From: FEN-1279 sp964400285
Lineage (GTDB): Bacteria > Bacteroidota > Ignavibacteria > Tepidaquicellales > Tepidaquicellaceae
Direction of reading: 5' to 3'
NCBI GenBank assembly: GCA_964400285.1
Contig: CAYNTK010000006.1
Location: 1-64,000, forward strand
DNA length: 64,000 bases
In this document: positions 34,411 through 43,771 of the stretch, in pieces
How positions within the stretch are numbered: position 1 is the first letter of the stretch
How the letters are laid out: every line of letters begins with the position of its first letter
Made by a program: the position numbers and the translations under genes
The notes under the pieces: model-generated
Told to the model about the DNA's origin: nothing
Databases searched by the model: none
Seen by the model: the letters and a program-made list of their open reading frames with translations, nothing else

Positions 34411-36426
34411 CTATTTGACTAATATCATTTTCTTTACATCTGTGAAACTACCAGCAATTATTTTATAGAAATAAATTCCAGAAGTTAAATTACTTGCATT
34501 ATATTTTATTTCATATTGTCCTACTTTCAAGTTTGAATTGACTAAAGTTATTACTTCTTTTCCTAAAATATCATATATCTTTATGGATACGAAGCAATTT
34601 TTAGCAATGTTATACTTAATAGTTGTTATAGGGTTAAACGGATTGGGGAAATTCTGCAAGAGCTCAAATCTATTTGGTGTAAAATTGCCAACTGGTTCAA
34701 CCCCTGTTACAGTTCCATATCTTGCAGCAAACGTTCCCCATTGACCAGAAGCAGGAGTAAAACCTGTTGACTGTGGAGGAGCTGTGCCTAAAGCCGCTCC
34801 CTGTTTATCAAATATAGTATATGGGAAAGTTGTTCCACCATCGGTGGAAATCTTAACCGTTAGTCTATCTTCATACGGAATTCTCTGTGCATAAGCATAG
34901 TCGAATTTTATAGAATCGTTGAGGTTTACGTTATTAAAAACTTTTGTTCTTATAATATCTTTAGTCCCAATATTTTCTGGATAAGAATAATAGTTGATTC
35001 TAACACATTTTACACCAGGGAAAGACGGACCGCTTAGAGGATTATATACATATTGCCAAAAAGTAAAATTAGAATCATTATTAAATATTGTCCATCCAGC
35101 AGGCGGGAAAGTGGCTTCCATTGTCTCGACCTGAAGTCCATTTCCTGCGTAGGTTGGAGCATCGGGCATAATGGAAGTCATCGGTAAAACGGAGTTATCG
35201 GTTAACTTAGGTTGAGTAATTTTTTCAAACAAATAATAATCTCTAGCTTTTGCGGCATTAATAATTTCGTGATTGTTGTCGTCTTGAACGAAAACAGCAG
35301 TATACATCATAGAATCAACCCAACTTGCATCTCTTTTGTATTTGTATTCCACAGTGTATGTGCCGGGAGAATAATTAATAGGCATTCCATCGGTCGAAGG
35401 ATACATTCTTCTGAATACATCATAAAAAATTGTTTCTCCGTTGGAGCCGGGAGGGCTTGCGTAAGTTATTTTTCTTTCAATAGCACAGATTCTTAACTTA
35501 TAATTAACACCAGAAGGAAAAGCCGAAACTACATTTATATTGATGGTCGCCTTAATTGTATCTCCAGTAAGCCTTGTATCAGTAACAGATATAGCTAAAG
35601 GAGAAGCAAGTGATCTTCTATCGTTAAACGGATTTAAAAGATTAGATAAGGTTGTATATCCACTAACCTGTTGATGGACACCGTCAACAGTTAATGTCGG
35701 CACTGCACTTATCGAGTTATAATGAGTTCTTACTCTTTGTTGCGGAATGTTCGCAGCATACATAGGGTCTCCGAGAGCAGGCCACCAAACGTGATATTTT
35801 ATGGGAACGATAGAATCGAAATGCTGTTGAATAAATGCATCAAGAGAAGGGTTTTGTGAAGCACATGGTCCGCAAGTTGTAGCAGTGTGAGCTTCAAACA
35901 CGATTTTCTTTTGAACTCCCGGTAAAAAAACAGTAGTCTGATTAATTGTATCATTTAAATGATTATCATCAGAAGCCCATGTTATATAAACTTTAATATT
36001 TTTCGAAACATTAGAGGTGAAAGTAATTGGATCAAAAGTAACATTTGTTGTTGCTCCTGCTGATATAGAAGGAACATTTTTGGTTGAAGTGTATGAGCCT
36101 TGGTCTGTCATTGTTATGGTAGCAGTTCCCGAAGATGACCTTCCAACATTAAATACGGTAGTTACTGGTGAAAAGTTTTTGGAGGTAACACCCGGCATAA
36201 GATAATTTTTATCTTTCATACCAATATTGGTAATTGTGAGGTCATTATTATATCTTTCTCCAAAGGAAAAATTATCGAGCCAGAGATTATTACCGTTTGC
36301 GTTTGTGCCTTCGAACTGTATAACAACATTATTGACCAGCATATTGTTTGTTTTATCTCCCGTAAAAGAAAAAGCTATGATAAATACAGAACAAACCAAA
36401 ATAAAGAAAGTGGTTATTTTTTTCAT
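34411..36426 (-). CDS. T9SS-exported Omp28-family protein
   Basis: 671 aa with signal peptide (residues 1-22). A CARDB-like segment (about 90-170) precedes an Omp28/thioredoxin-like domain with KKIVFEAHTATTCGPCASQN (CGPC active-site-like motif) and IPQQRVRTHYNSISAVPTL. A beta-sandwich region follows, and the last 80 residues are a T9SS sorting tail beginning NFPNPFNPITTIKYNIAKN and ending MILVK. It is a larger, exported relative of the Omp28-like lipoprotein at 15372-16148. Thioredoxin-like chemistry at the cell surface is possible but not shown. It has its own strong terminator. Confidence 0.85.
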   Translation of the reverse strand: MKKITTFFILVCSVFIIAFSFTGDKTNNMLVNNVVIQFEGTNANGNNLWLDNFSFGERYNNDLTITNIGMKDKNYLMPGVTSKNFSPVTTVFNVGRSSSGTATITMTDQGSYTSTKNVPSISAGATTNVTFDPITFTSNVSKNIKVYITWASDDNHLNDTINQTTVFLPGVQKKIVFEAHTATTCGPCASQNPSLDAFIQQHFDSIVPIKYHVWWPALGDPMYAANIPQQRVRTHYNSISAVPTLTVDGVHQQVSGYTTLSNLLNPFNDRRSLASPLAISVTDTRLTGDTIKATININVVSAFPSGVNYKLRICAIERKITYASPPGSNGETIFYDVFRRMYPSTDGMPINYSPGTYTVEYKYKRDASWVDSMMYTAVFVQDDNNHEIINAAKARDYYLFEKITQPKLTDNSVLPMTSIMPDAPTYAGNGLQVETMEATFPPAGWTIFNNDSNFTFWQYVYNPLSGPSFPGVKCVRINYYSYPENIGTKDIIRTKVFNNVNLNDSIKFDYAYAQRIPYEDRLTVKISTDGGTTFPYTIFDKQGAALGTAPPQSTGFTPASGQWGTFAARYGTVTGVEPVGNFTPNRFELLQNFPNPFNPITTIKYNIAKNCFVSIKIYDILGKEVITLVNSNLKVGQYEIKYNASNLTSGIYFYKIIAGSFTDVKKMILVK

Positions 36427-36821
36427 AATGATAAGTATATAAAATTTATAAAATGTAATTTATTTTAAAAAATTTAAATTGCATTTATACCAAATAACAT
36501 AAAGTACTTTTAATCAATAGGAATATCTATATTCAATGCTATAAATTTAATTAAAAAAAACAAATAAAAACACTGTATAATATTTCTTTATATGAAGTTG
36601 GATTTAATTTTAAATATAGTTTTGATATTTGTTATAATGCTCCCTAAAGTTATCAGTAAAAATCCAATGAGCAGCCACAAACCCCTTTCCCATACAGAAA
36701 ATAACAATATCGCGTTTTCTCTTCGCGTAGTTTTTACTTTTTCCTTTGAGATTTTCTTATTTCTGATAATATCAATTACTTTAAAAACTTTATTTTTGAC
36801 CTATTGATTTTCCAGTTAATG
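36427..36821. other. gap with one weak open frame
   Basis: 395 bases between two T9SS genes. On the minus strand 36800-36588 stays open for 70 codons and reads like a protein (basic N-half, then WERGLWLLIGFLLITLGSII, a plausible membrane span) but lacks an ATG, GTG or TTG near its beginning; a TTG inside would give only about 39 residues. An ATG-initiated plus-strand frame at 36592-36807 covers the same DNA but looks like its hydrophobic complement. I do not call either as a gene. Confidence 0.4.
36588..36800 (-). other. possible small membrane-protein frame without a standard start
   Basis: An uninterrupted minus-strand frame of about 70 codons directly after the T9SS protease. It reads as a basic region (IIRNKKISKEKVKTTRRENA) followed by a Trp/Leu/Ile-rich span (GLWLLIGFLLITLGSIITNI) and a basic tail. 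The codon immediately upstream is TAG and the first available start is an internal TTG leaving about 39 residues. It may be a gene remnant or a chance frame. Confidence 0.2.
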
Positions 36822-39800
36822 TTATTTTATTAAAACCATTTTCTTTATTTCCGAATAGTTTCCAGCAACAATTCTGTAAAAATATACTCCGCTTGCAACG
36901 TTCCCCGCTGTAAATTCCAAAGTGTAATATCCCGCTTTTTTATTTTCGTTCAAAAGAGTTTTAATTTCTCTACCTGTTATGTCATATAAATTAATCGTAA
37001 CGTTGCAATTGACCGGTAAGTCAAATTCAATTTTTGTTAAAGGATTAAATGGATTAGGATAGTTTTGAGATATTGAGAATTTTTTTGGTAAAGAAACTTC
37101 TATTTCGTCGTATAGATTATAATAAGTATAATTTCCATTCAAATCAATTTGTTTCAATCTGTAAGTATATTTACCTGAGTTTATTTTTTCGTCAGTAAAG
37201 CAATAAGATGTTTGCGAGTTAGAGTTTCCTTTTCCGTTAACGTAACCGATTTTAAGAAACTCTAAATTTTGATTATCCGTTTGAGCTCTTTGAATTTCAA
37301 AACCTTTATTGTTTGTTTCTCTTGAAGTAACCCAGTTTAGCAAGACATTGCGTTTTATTACGTTTGCAGTAAATGAAATAAGTTCAACCGGAGAAACAGA
37401 GCCTGTTTGTAACGAAACTTTAAAAGTAGATTTTGATGGGTCATTATTATTTATATTTAAGGTTGCAATTTCGTTGTTATCAGGATTTCCTAACGTATTC
37501 GATTCACCAGGGCTTGTTCCCGATAATATAAGTTGTATCGTAAATTTTCCACTATCACCAACACTTATCGAGGAAGGAGAATTTAAAAGGGTAAAGCTGC
37601 TTGCATAAGCTCCAGAGAACGACGTTGAATAGATATTCAGAATTGAATTACCAACATTTTTTAAATAGAAGTCTTTTGTATAAACATTTCCAATAAAAAC
37701 ATCACCGAAATTGCAAACCGAATCAATTTCACTGTCAAGTCTTGCGCAAGAACTAACAACCCCATTCATTGTTAAAAATGATATTCTAATACTATCGAAA
37801 TAAGGAATGTCACCAGATACACCGTCATAATTTGCGAACTTCCAATTTCCGCTTGTACTTGTTCCATTAAATCCTCTTAAAATATACTCGGGTTTATAGA
37901 ACCCATTTAAATAAGGTTGAGTACCATCTTTCCAGAATTTGGTTGCGGAATCTGTTACGGTTGCACTTGTAATTCCGATAGTTCCCGAGCCTATAGTCAT
38001 ATCTTCTCCTAATAAAGACTTTCTGTTGTTACTTGCATCGCTTATAGGAGACCATATATATAGGAATTGTTCGTCGGAAAGGTAAGTATGTCTTAGGTTA
38101 ATCTTTATCCACGTATTTAAAATTGTATAATTTGCAAAACTTATATTTGGTGAAGTGCTATAATAAGCATCAGTTGCAGTCCAGCCGGATAATTTATTTG
38201 ATACAGTGGTTAAATTACCGATGGCAAAATAACAAAGCGTATATGGAAAGCTTGTGTTTGCAAGATGTGGGAATTTAGCAATGTTTCCGCTATTATCGGT
38301 GGCTTTAATGTAATATTGTATTTCGGTTTGTCTTCCAACGCAGGGAATTTGAAAAATGAAGATTGAATCTCCACTTATTGATTTTGCATAAGCAGAATCG
38401 AAATTTGACCATCCCACACCATTTTTATTCCATCTATATAATATTTTAGGTTGATTACTTCCACTTGTTGGAACACCACTGCCGTCTTGGTCTCTGATTA
38501 TAGAGGAAATTATTGTTGGATAAGTGCTTGAGTCGGAATAAATGTTATTATGGACTATGGTAGGAGGAGTAACGTCAACTCCCAGAGCAAGCTGAACCGA
38601 GTTATAAGCATTTACCCTTCCATAACCAAAATAAGGATTCCATTTACCATAAGTTTTTGAATAATTATAAGGAACATTATCTATCTTTGTACAACCTCTA
38701 TATAAAAATTCTTTAACTTGCGAAGCGGTGAGATTTGGATTCACAGAAAATATTAATCCTGCAACGCCAGAGGCATTTGGGCAAGAGCAGGAAGTTCCAT
38801 TGAAATCATTATAATAATCACCTGAAGTATTATAACCACCGGAGCCTCGAATATCTGTTGTAGGGCAAACAGTAGGAGCAACAACTTCTAAATCACCATT
38901 TGCATCTTCTCCGAAATTTCCTCCCCACCAAAACTGATTTCCTGTTCCCGCACATTTAAGTTGGTCATAGGGAGTTGAAGCGCCAACACATACTACACTC
39001 GATAAATAAGAGGGATAATTTGGAGGGTTTCTGTTATCATTTCCCGAAGAAAATAAAATAACAGTCCCTTTACCACCGCGGCTTAAGGTAGCACAATTGT
39101 TAATTGCGTTCATTAATGTTGTGCTTGGAGTCCCTCCTCCCCAGCTATTACTGGATACGTGTATACCCCTTACCCGTGCGGTATCGAAAGCTCTTGCAAT
39201 GTTAACATCGGTTGTAAACGAACCCGAACTATTAACTAGGCGAAAAGACATCATTTTACAGTTGCTGTTTGAGGTGTTATTCCCCCCACAAATTCCCGCA
39301 ACACCAAGGCTATTATTAGAGCGAGCCCCAATGATACCCATTGTGCAGGTTCCATGTTTACCCGGGTCTATTGCAACAGTATTTGTATTATCGTGAGCAT
39401 TGTATCCCGTAATTAAATTCTGTGCAAGGTCAGGGTGTAAGGAATCTACTCCGGTATCAAAGACACCGATAATAACAGAATTGTTACCTTTTACTATATC
39501 CCATGCTTTATCCACATCCATATCCGCACCGGGGATTCCGGTTGTGCTTGTCAAATCGCCATATGTTGTATATCCACCCGTTGTAATAGTTTGGCCGGTA
39601 TTATTTAAAGCCCACTGTACGGGGTATAGAGCATCATTTGGAGACCAATTAAAAAATCCTTCGGAGGGAATTAAAAAATTTGGTTCTGCATATACAAACA
39701 ATCCAGTATTAAAGTATATATCAGAAAGTTCCAGAGCATTTTTATTAACACCGAAATTTGTTTTTAATAAGAAACCTTTTTCATCGGAGACAGGACCAAT

Positions 39801-40241
39801 TATTCTAACGTTATTTTGAGCATTCAGAATTTCGAGTTTTGTTTTGTCTTCAATACGCCTCAATCTAACAATGAATTCATCAGTAGGAATTTGTGTTACC
39901 CTTGGAGATTCACCAAAATATGTATAAGTAACAAATTTGATTATATCAGGACGAGAGGCAAATTTTTCGAGATATAATTGAATTTTAGAAAACGATTTGT
40001 CGGGAGCAAAGCTAATTAAATAAAAATTATCTTCTGATTTAATGCTATCTTCGCTTAAGAGCATCGACTCAACCTGTTTGTCGATGTAATTTTTTTCATA
40101 TAATCCAAGGTTTGATACGATAGCAATCTTATCATATCTTTTTTTAAGCTCTATTCTTTTACCATTATAAAAATAATAATCAATTGCAAGGGAGTTTGCA
40201 ATAACAAAGAAAAGCAGTATGTTTACGAATACTTTCTTCAT
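36822..40241 (-). CDS. T9SS-exported subtilisin-like protease (S8)
   Basis: 1139 aa. Signal peptide (1-19); N-terminal propeptide-like region to about 200; S8 catalytic domain with Asp262 (GVFDTGVDSLHPD), His296 (KHGTCTMG), oxyanion-hole Asn401 (SSGNDN) and Ser484 (NGTSCSCPNASG). The Ser motif has Cys where most family members have Met/Ala. A proprotein-convertase-like P-domain region (about 690-830), a choice-of-anchor/ASPM-like segment, then an FTANVIKRNVLLNW module and the T9SS tail NYPNPFNPLTKIEFDLPVN to MVLIK. It is predicted to be a secreted protease acting at or beyond the cell surface. Confidence 0.9.
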   Translation of the reverse strand: MKKVFVNILLFFVIANSLAIDYYFYNGKRIELKKRYDKIAIVSNLGLYEKNYIDKQVESMLLSEDSIKSEDNFYLISFAPDKSFSKIQLYLEKFASRPDIIKFVTYTYFGESPRVTQIPTDEFIVRLRRIEDKTKLEILNAQNNVRIIGPVSDEKGFLLKTNFGVNKNALELSDIYFNTGLFVYAEPNFLIPSEGFFNWSPNDALYPVQWALNNTGQTITTGGYTTYGDLTSTTGIPGADMDVDKAWDIVKGNNSVIIGVFDTGVDSLHPDLAQNLITGYNAHDNTNTVAIDPGKHGTCTMGIIGARSNNSLGVAGICGGNNTSNSNCKMMSFRLVNSSGSFTTDVNIARAFDTARVRGIHVSSNSWGGGTPSTTLMNAINNCATLSRGGKGTVILFSSGNDNRNPPNYPSYLSSVVCVGASTPYDQLKCAGTGNQFWWGGNFGEDANGDLEVVAPTVCPTTDIRGSGGYNTSGDYYNDFNGTSCSCPNASGVAGLIFSVNPNLTASQVKEFLYRGCTKIDNVPYNYSKTYGKWNPYFGYGRVNAYNSVQLALGVDVTPPTIVHNNIYSDSSTYPTIISSIIRDQDGSGVPTSGSNQPKILYRWNKNGVGWSNFDSAYAKSISGDSIFIFQIPCVGRQTEIQYYIKATDNSGNIAKFPHLANTSFPYTLCYFAIGNLTTVSNKLSGWTATDAYYSTSPNISFANYTILNTWIKINLRHTYLSDEQFLYIWSPISDASNNRKSLLGEDMTIGSGTIGITSATVTDSATKFWKDGTQPYLNGFYKPEYILRGFNGTSTSGNWKFANYDGVSGDIPYFDSIRISFLTMNGVVSSCARLDSEIDSVCNFGDVFIGNVYTKDFYLKNVGNSILNIYSTSFSGAYASSFTLLNSPSSISVGDSGKFTIQLILSGTSPGESNTLGNPDNNEIATLNINNNDPSKSTFKVSLQTGSVSPVELISFTANVIKRNVLLNWVTSRETNNKGFEIQRAQTDNQNLEFLKIGYVNGKGNSNSQTSYCFTDEKINSGKYTYRLKQIDLNGNYTYYNLYDEIEVSLPKKFSISQNYPNPFNPLTKIEFDLPVNCNVTINLYDITGREIKTLLNENKKAGYYTLEFTAGNVASGVYFYRIVAGNYSEIKKMVLIK

Positions 40242-40412
40242 AACAGTAAATATAAATTTACCCTTTCCAATTCAAATTTAAGATTTTCTTAAGTTAAAAG
40301 ATATACATTTTAGGACTATAAAAATATACAATATTAATGAAAGATGTATATGTTTTACATTTAAAAAAACATTTGTTTAAGTTAAATTGTAATAAACAAC
40401 GAATTTTCTTAA

Positions 40413-41738
40413 ATGTTTGAAGAAATTGTAGAGAAAAAATATAACCCCCTGAAAGAAATTTGCGATGAACTAAAAATCATCTCTCCAGAATCAATTAATA
40501 GTAGTAATTTACCTGCTTTTGCAAAAAATTTTTTAATTGCCGAACAGATTGAGATTAATAATAGAGAACTATTAAATTCTTTGCTTGAGAAATCTGTAAA
40601 ACTTATAGTAAACTATTCGCTAAGACCTAAATGGACAATATTAAATTATCTTTTTGGGGGATTTGATTCGAAGCCGTCTGATGAAATAATTAAAAAGATA
40701 GAGGTGTTTCAATTCTATAGATATTATATAGATTTAATTTCGAATCATATTAAAGATAATGCACTAATGTTTTTAACAAAAGATGAAATTAAATATCTTA
40801 TTGAAGAAGCAAATAAAGTTGTATTAGATAAATTAGTAAATAACACGTCAAGTATTAAGGTTAAAAACTTTTTTTCACAAGTTTATAAATTAAAATACGG
40901 AGACGAAAGAGAAATAAATCTTGATTGGAGCGTTCCATTTCTTTTTATTAAACTTTTTCTTGAAGATAAAGAGTTTGACAATTTGTTGGATAAGTTTAAA
41001 ATTATACCAGGATTAGACGATACTATGGAAATAGAAATGAAAACTGCTATAAAAATTTTTACAGACAAATATTATGTTAATGATAATTTTTTTGTTTTAA
41101 AAACTGATTCGTCGTCCGAAATAAGCCAAAGCTTAGGTATTGAAAAAGAAGAAGAAAAAGATGAAAGAGAAGAAAAAACCATAGAAGAAAAATATGAAAA
41201 AACAGAGGAAATAAAAACAAATTCTAATTCAGAAGATAAAACCATTGAAAAAACCGAAAAAAACATATTATCTTCTAACGAAAAAATTAAAGAAGAGGTA
41301 GATGATAAGCCAAGAGGAATAATCCAATTTTTTAAAAACATTAAAAACAAGAGATTTCTTAAAGGCAAAGAGACGAAAGAAGAGAAAAGAGAGACAGAAT
41401 CAAAAATAGGAATAGTCAGTATTGAGGAAAAGGAGCAATATAAAGAAGAAAAACAAATAAGAAGAAACAAAGAAATATTAAGAAACGAAGAAAAAATAAG
41501 ATATATTTTTAAAGGGGACGAATTAAAAGAGATACAAAAAAAGATATTTAAAGGAAGTAAGTCTTTTATGTATGAAACCTTTGGAGAATTAGAACGCTTC
41601 GATGACTGGCAAGAGGCATCGGAATACCTGAAAGAATTTTTTATTAAAAATAAAGTAAGTCTATATAATAAATATACAGTTTTATTTGTTGATATTTTAA
41701 GCGAACATTTTTTAAATTTAGAGAAGGAAAAACAGTAA
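40413..41738 (+). CDS. uncharacterised protein with charged linker, coupled to obg
   Basis: 441 aa, no signal peptide. Residues 1-230 are a helical region with no motif I recognise (PKWTILNYLFGGFDSKPSDE is distinctive). Residues about 240-345 are almost entirely Glu, Lys, Ser and Thr, a long disordered charged linker. A second small conserved-looking helical domain ends the protein (about 355-441, with SFMYETFGELERFDDWQEAS). Its TAA at 41736-41738 is immediately followed by the TTG start of obg, so translation is probably coupled and a role linked to Obg or ribosome assembly is possible. Function unassigned. Confidence 0.85.
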   Translation: MFEEIVEKKYNPLKEICDELKIISPESINSSNLPAFAKNFLIAEQIEINNRELLNSLLEKSVKLIVNYSLRPKWTILNYLFGGFDSKPSDEIIKKIEVFQFYRYYIDLISNHIKDNALMFLTKDEIKYLIEEANKVVLDKLVNNTSSIKVKNFFSQVYKLKYGDEREINLDWSVPFLFIKLFLEDKEFDNLLDKFKIIPGLDDTMEIEMKTAIKIFTDKYYVNDNFFVLKTDSSSEISQSLGIEKEEEKDEREEKTIEEKYEKTEEIKTNSNSEDKTIEKTEKNILSSNEKIKEEVDDKPRGIIQFFKNIKNKRFLKGKETKEEKRETESKIGIVSIEEKEQYKEEKQIRRNKEILRNEEKIRYIFKGDELKEIQKKIFKGSKSFMYETFGELERFDDWQEASEYLKEFFIKNKVSLYNKYTVLFVDILSEHFLNLEKEKQ

Positions 41739-42752
41739 TTGTTTTTAGATTATGCGAAAATATATATAAAATCAGGAGATGGTGGTAACGGGTGTGTAAG
41801 TTTCCGTAGAGAAAAATATGTTCCTCGTGGTGGACCGAACGGGGGCGATGGAGGAAAAGGTGGAGATATAATTTTTGAAGCCTCCTCACAACTTTCTACT
41901 TTAATCGATTTTAGATATAAAGCTCACTATAGAGCAGGTAGAGGTCAACACGGGCAAGGAGGAGATAAAACGGGCAAAGATGCAGAAGACGTAATAATTA
42001 AGGTTCCTTGTGGAAGCGTTATAAAGGATTTCGAAACAGGAGGTGAGCTTGCCGAGCTTTTAAAAGACGGCGAGAGAAAGATTATTTTAAAAGGAGGCAA
42101 GGGAGGAAGGGGTAATACACATTTTAAATCACCAACTAATCGTGCTCCTCGTACGGCAGAAAAAGGGAAACCGGGTGAAGAAAAGACGATAATCGTTGAA
42201 TTGAAACTTATTGCAGATGTTGGATTAGTTGGATTTCCAAACGCTGGTAAATCAACCTTGATTTCAAAGATTTCTTCTGCTAAACCTAAAATTGCAGATT
42301 ATCCTTTTACTACACTTGTTCCAAATCTTGGTATTGTAAAATATAAAAACTATAAATCTTTTGTAGTTGCGGATATTCCGGGAATAATAGAAGGGGCGTC
42401 GAGCGGAAAAGGACTGGGGATTAAGTTTTTAAGACATATCGAAAGAACAAGATTACTTTTGTTTTTGGTTGATACTACAAAATTTTCATGTGACGAAAAA
42501 GACTTTTTAAAGGAATATAAAATATTATTGAAAGAACTTGAAAATTATGAAGCCAACCTGCTTGATAAACCAAGGATTTTATGTTTTACAAAGATTGATG
42601 CAATAACAGATAAGTTAAAATCGAAAATTATAAAATTAAAAACTGATATTAGCAAAATATTAATTTCCTCGATTTCCGGAGAGAACTTAAATAAATTGAA
42701 AGATTTGATTTGGAAAAATCTTGAGCATCATAGATTGAAAAGCGAAAAATAG
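41739..42752 (+). CDS. obg: GTPase Obg/CgtA
   Basis: Obg is an essential GTPase for 50S assembly and stress signalling. The 337-aa protein has the Gly-rich Obg fold (FLDYAKIYIKSGDGGNG, GGDGGKGGDIIFEA) at residues 1-158, then a G domain with GFPNAGKSTLISKI, DIPGIIEGA and TKID. It ends after the G domain and lacks the variable OCT tail seen in some relatives. The start is TTG at 41739, directly abutting the preceding stop; the Obg fold begins at once, so no later start is possible. surE follows 38 bases downstream. Confidence 0.97.
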   Translation: MFLDYAKIYIKSGDGGNGCVSFRREKYVPRGGPNGGDGGKGGDIIFEASSQLSTLIDFRYKAHYRAGRGQHGQGGDKTGKDAEDVIIKVPCGSVIKDFETGGELAELLKDGERKIILKGGKGGRGNTHFKSPTNRAPRTAEKGKPGEEKTIIVELKLIADVGLVGFPNAGKSTLISKISSAKPKIADYPFTTLVPNLGIVKYKNYKSFVVADIPGIIEGASSGKGLGIKFLRHIERTRLLLFLVDTTKFSCDEKDFLKEYKILLKELENYEANLLDKPRILCFTKIDAITDKLKSKIIKLKTDISKILISSISGENLNKLKDLIWKNLEHHRLKSEK

Positions 42753-42790
42753 AAAATTGTATATTGTGTAAAAAATATGTGTAATTAAAA

Positions 42791-43552
42791 ATGAAAAAAA
42801 AGCCAACAATATTAATAAGTAACGATGATGGAATCGGCGCAGAAGGAATAAAGGCGCTTGCGAAAGAAATTAAAAAATTCGCAAATGTGATTGTTGCTGC
42901 ACCCCACACACAGCAAAGCGCTGTTGGACATTCGATTACAATGTCAAGTCCGATAAGAGTACGAAAGGAATTAATTTTCAGAGATTTTTACGGTTATGCA
43001 GTTGAAGGCACACCTGCAGACTCTGTTAAACTTGCTGTCCATACACTTTTAAAAGGGATTAAAATTGATTTGTTGATTTCTGGAATTAACCAAGGAGCAA
43101 ATACTGCGATTAATATAATATATTCTGGGACGGTTTCTGCAGCTACCGAGGGAACAATTCTTGGTATTCCCTCGATAGCTGTTTCTTTAACAAGTTATTC
43201 ATATAAAGATTTTTCAATTGCGGCAAAGTTTGCATCGAGAATTGCAAAAGTTGTAATAAAAAACGGACTGACTAAAGGAACACTTTTAAACGTAAATATT
43301 CCTGCAACAAAAAAAATTAGGGGCGTAAAAATTACAAAGCAAGGAAAATCATCTTGGGACGACACGTATGAAATTCGCATTGACCCAGGGAATAGAAAAT
43401 ATTATTGGCTTACCGGAAGTATGCACAAAGTGGATAAAACGACAGAGTTTGATGTTAAAGCAGTTGACGAAGGATACATTTCTATAACACCAATACACTA
43501 TGACCTTACGGATTATAAAATGTTCGAAGAAATGAAAAAATGGAAGATATAA
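42791..43552 (+). CDS. surE: 5'/3'-nucleotidase SurE
   Basis: SurE removes phosphate from nucleoside monophosphates and sometimes short polyphosphate, and supports stationary-phase survival. At 253 aa it is full length. Metal-binding motif ISNDDGIGAEGIKAL near residue 9, HSITMSSPIR, the substrate loop VEGTPADSVKLAVH near residue 76, and SGINQGANTAINIIYSGTVS near residue 98 are all present. It follows obg on the same strand and is terminated by the bidirectional hairpin at 43711-43747. Confidence 0.96.
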   Translation: MKKKPTILISNDDGIGAEGIKALAKEIKKFANVIVAAPHTQQSAVGHSITMSSPIRVRKELIFRDFYGYAVEGTPADSVKLAVHTLLKGIKIDLLISGINQGANTAINIIYSGTVSAATEGTILGIPSIAVSLTSYSYKDFSIAAKFASRIAKVVIKNGLTKGTLLNVNIPATKKIRGVKITKQGKSSWDDTYEIRIDPGNRKYYWLTGSMHKVDKTTEFDVKAVDEGYISITPIHYDLTDYKMFEEMKKWKI

Positions 43553-43710
43553 TACTTTATGAGTTTATTATTGGAAATAGCGGGTATTTAAATAGAAAAG
43601 AAAAATTTTTATATTTTGATATTAGAGTTAAGCTATATTAGTAATATAAAAGTAAATATTTAAATGCTTGAAAAATTAAACCAAAGAAATAGTAGCAAAG
43701 GTAGTAACGA

Positions 43711-43747
43711 AAAAAAGTTATAAAGCTTTTGACCTTATAACTTTTTT
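43711..43747. terminator. bidirectional terminator between surE and citrate synthase
   Basis: AAAAAAGTTATAA (43711-43723) is a perfect inverse of TTATAACTTTTTT (43735-43747), giving T runs in both directions. A wider inverted repeat, AGTAGCAAA / TTTGCTACT, flanks it. It suits the convergent surE and gltA transcripts. Confidence 0.85.
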
Positions 43748-43771
43748 AATTTAAAAACATTTGCTACTAAA

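Noticed and set aside
36592..36807. 71-codon plus-strand frame with ATG in the gap
   Set aside because: Composition is a hydrophobic antisense of the minus-strand frame and has no recognisable domain or ribosome-binding site.
39400..39819. 139-codon plus-strand frame across the S8 protease
   Set aside because: It is the complement of the protease coding region, whose catalytic motifs are intact; no family resemblance.
41072..41470. 132-codon minus-strand frame, Ser/Phe-rich
   Set aside because: It is simply the antisense of the Glu/Lys linker of the 441-aa protein, which produces Ser/Phe runs automatically.
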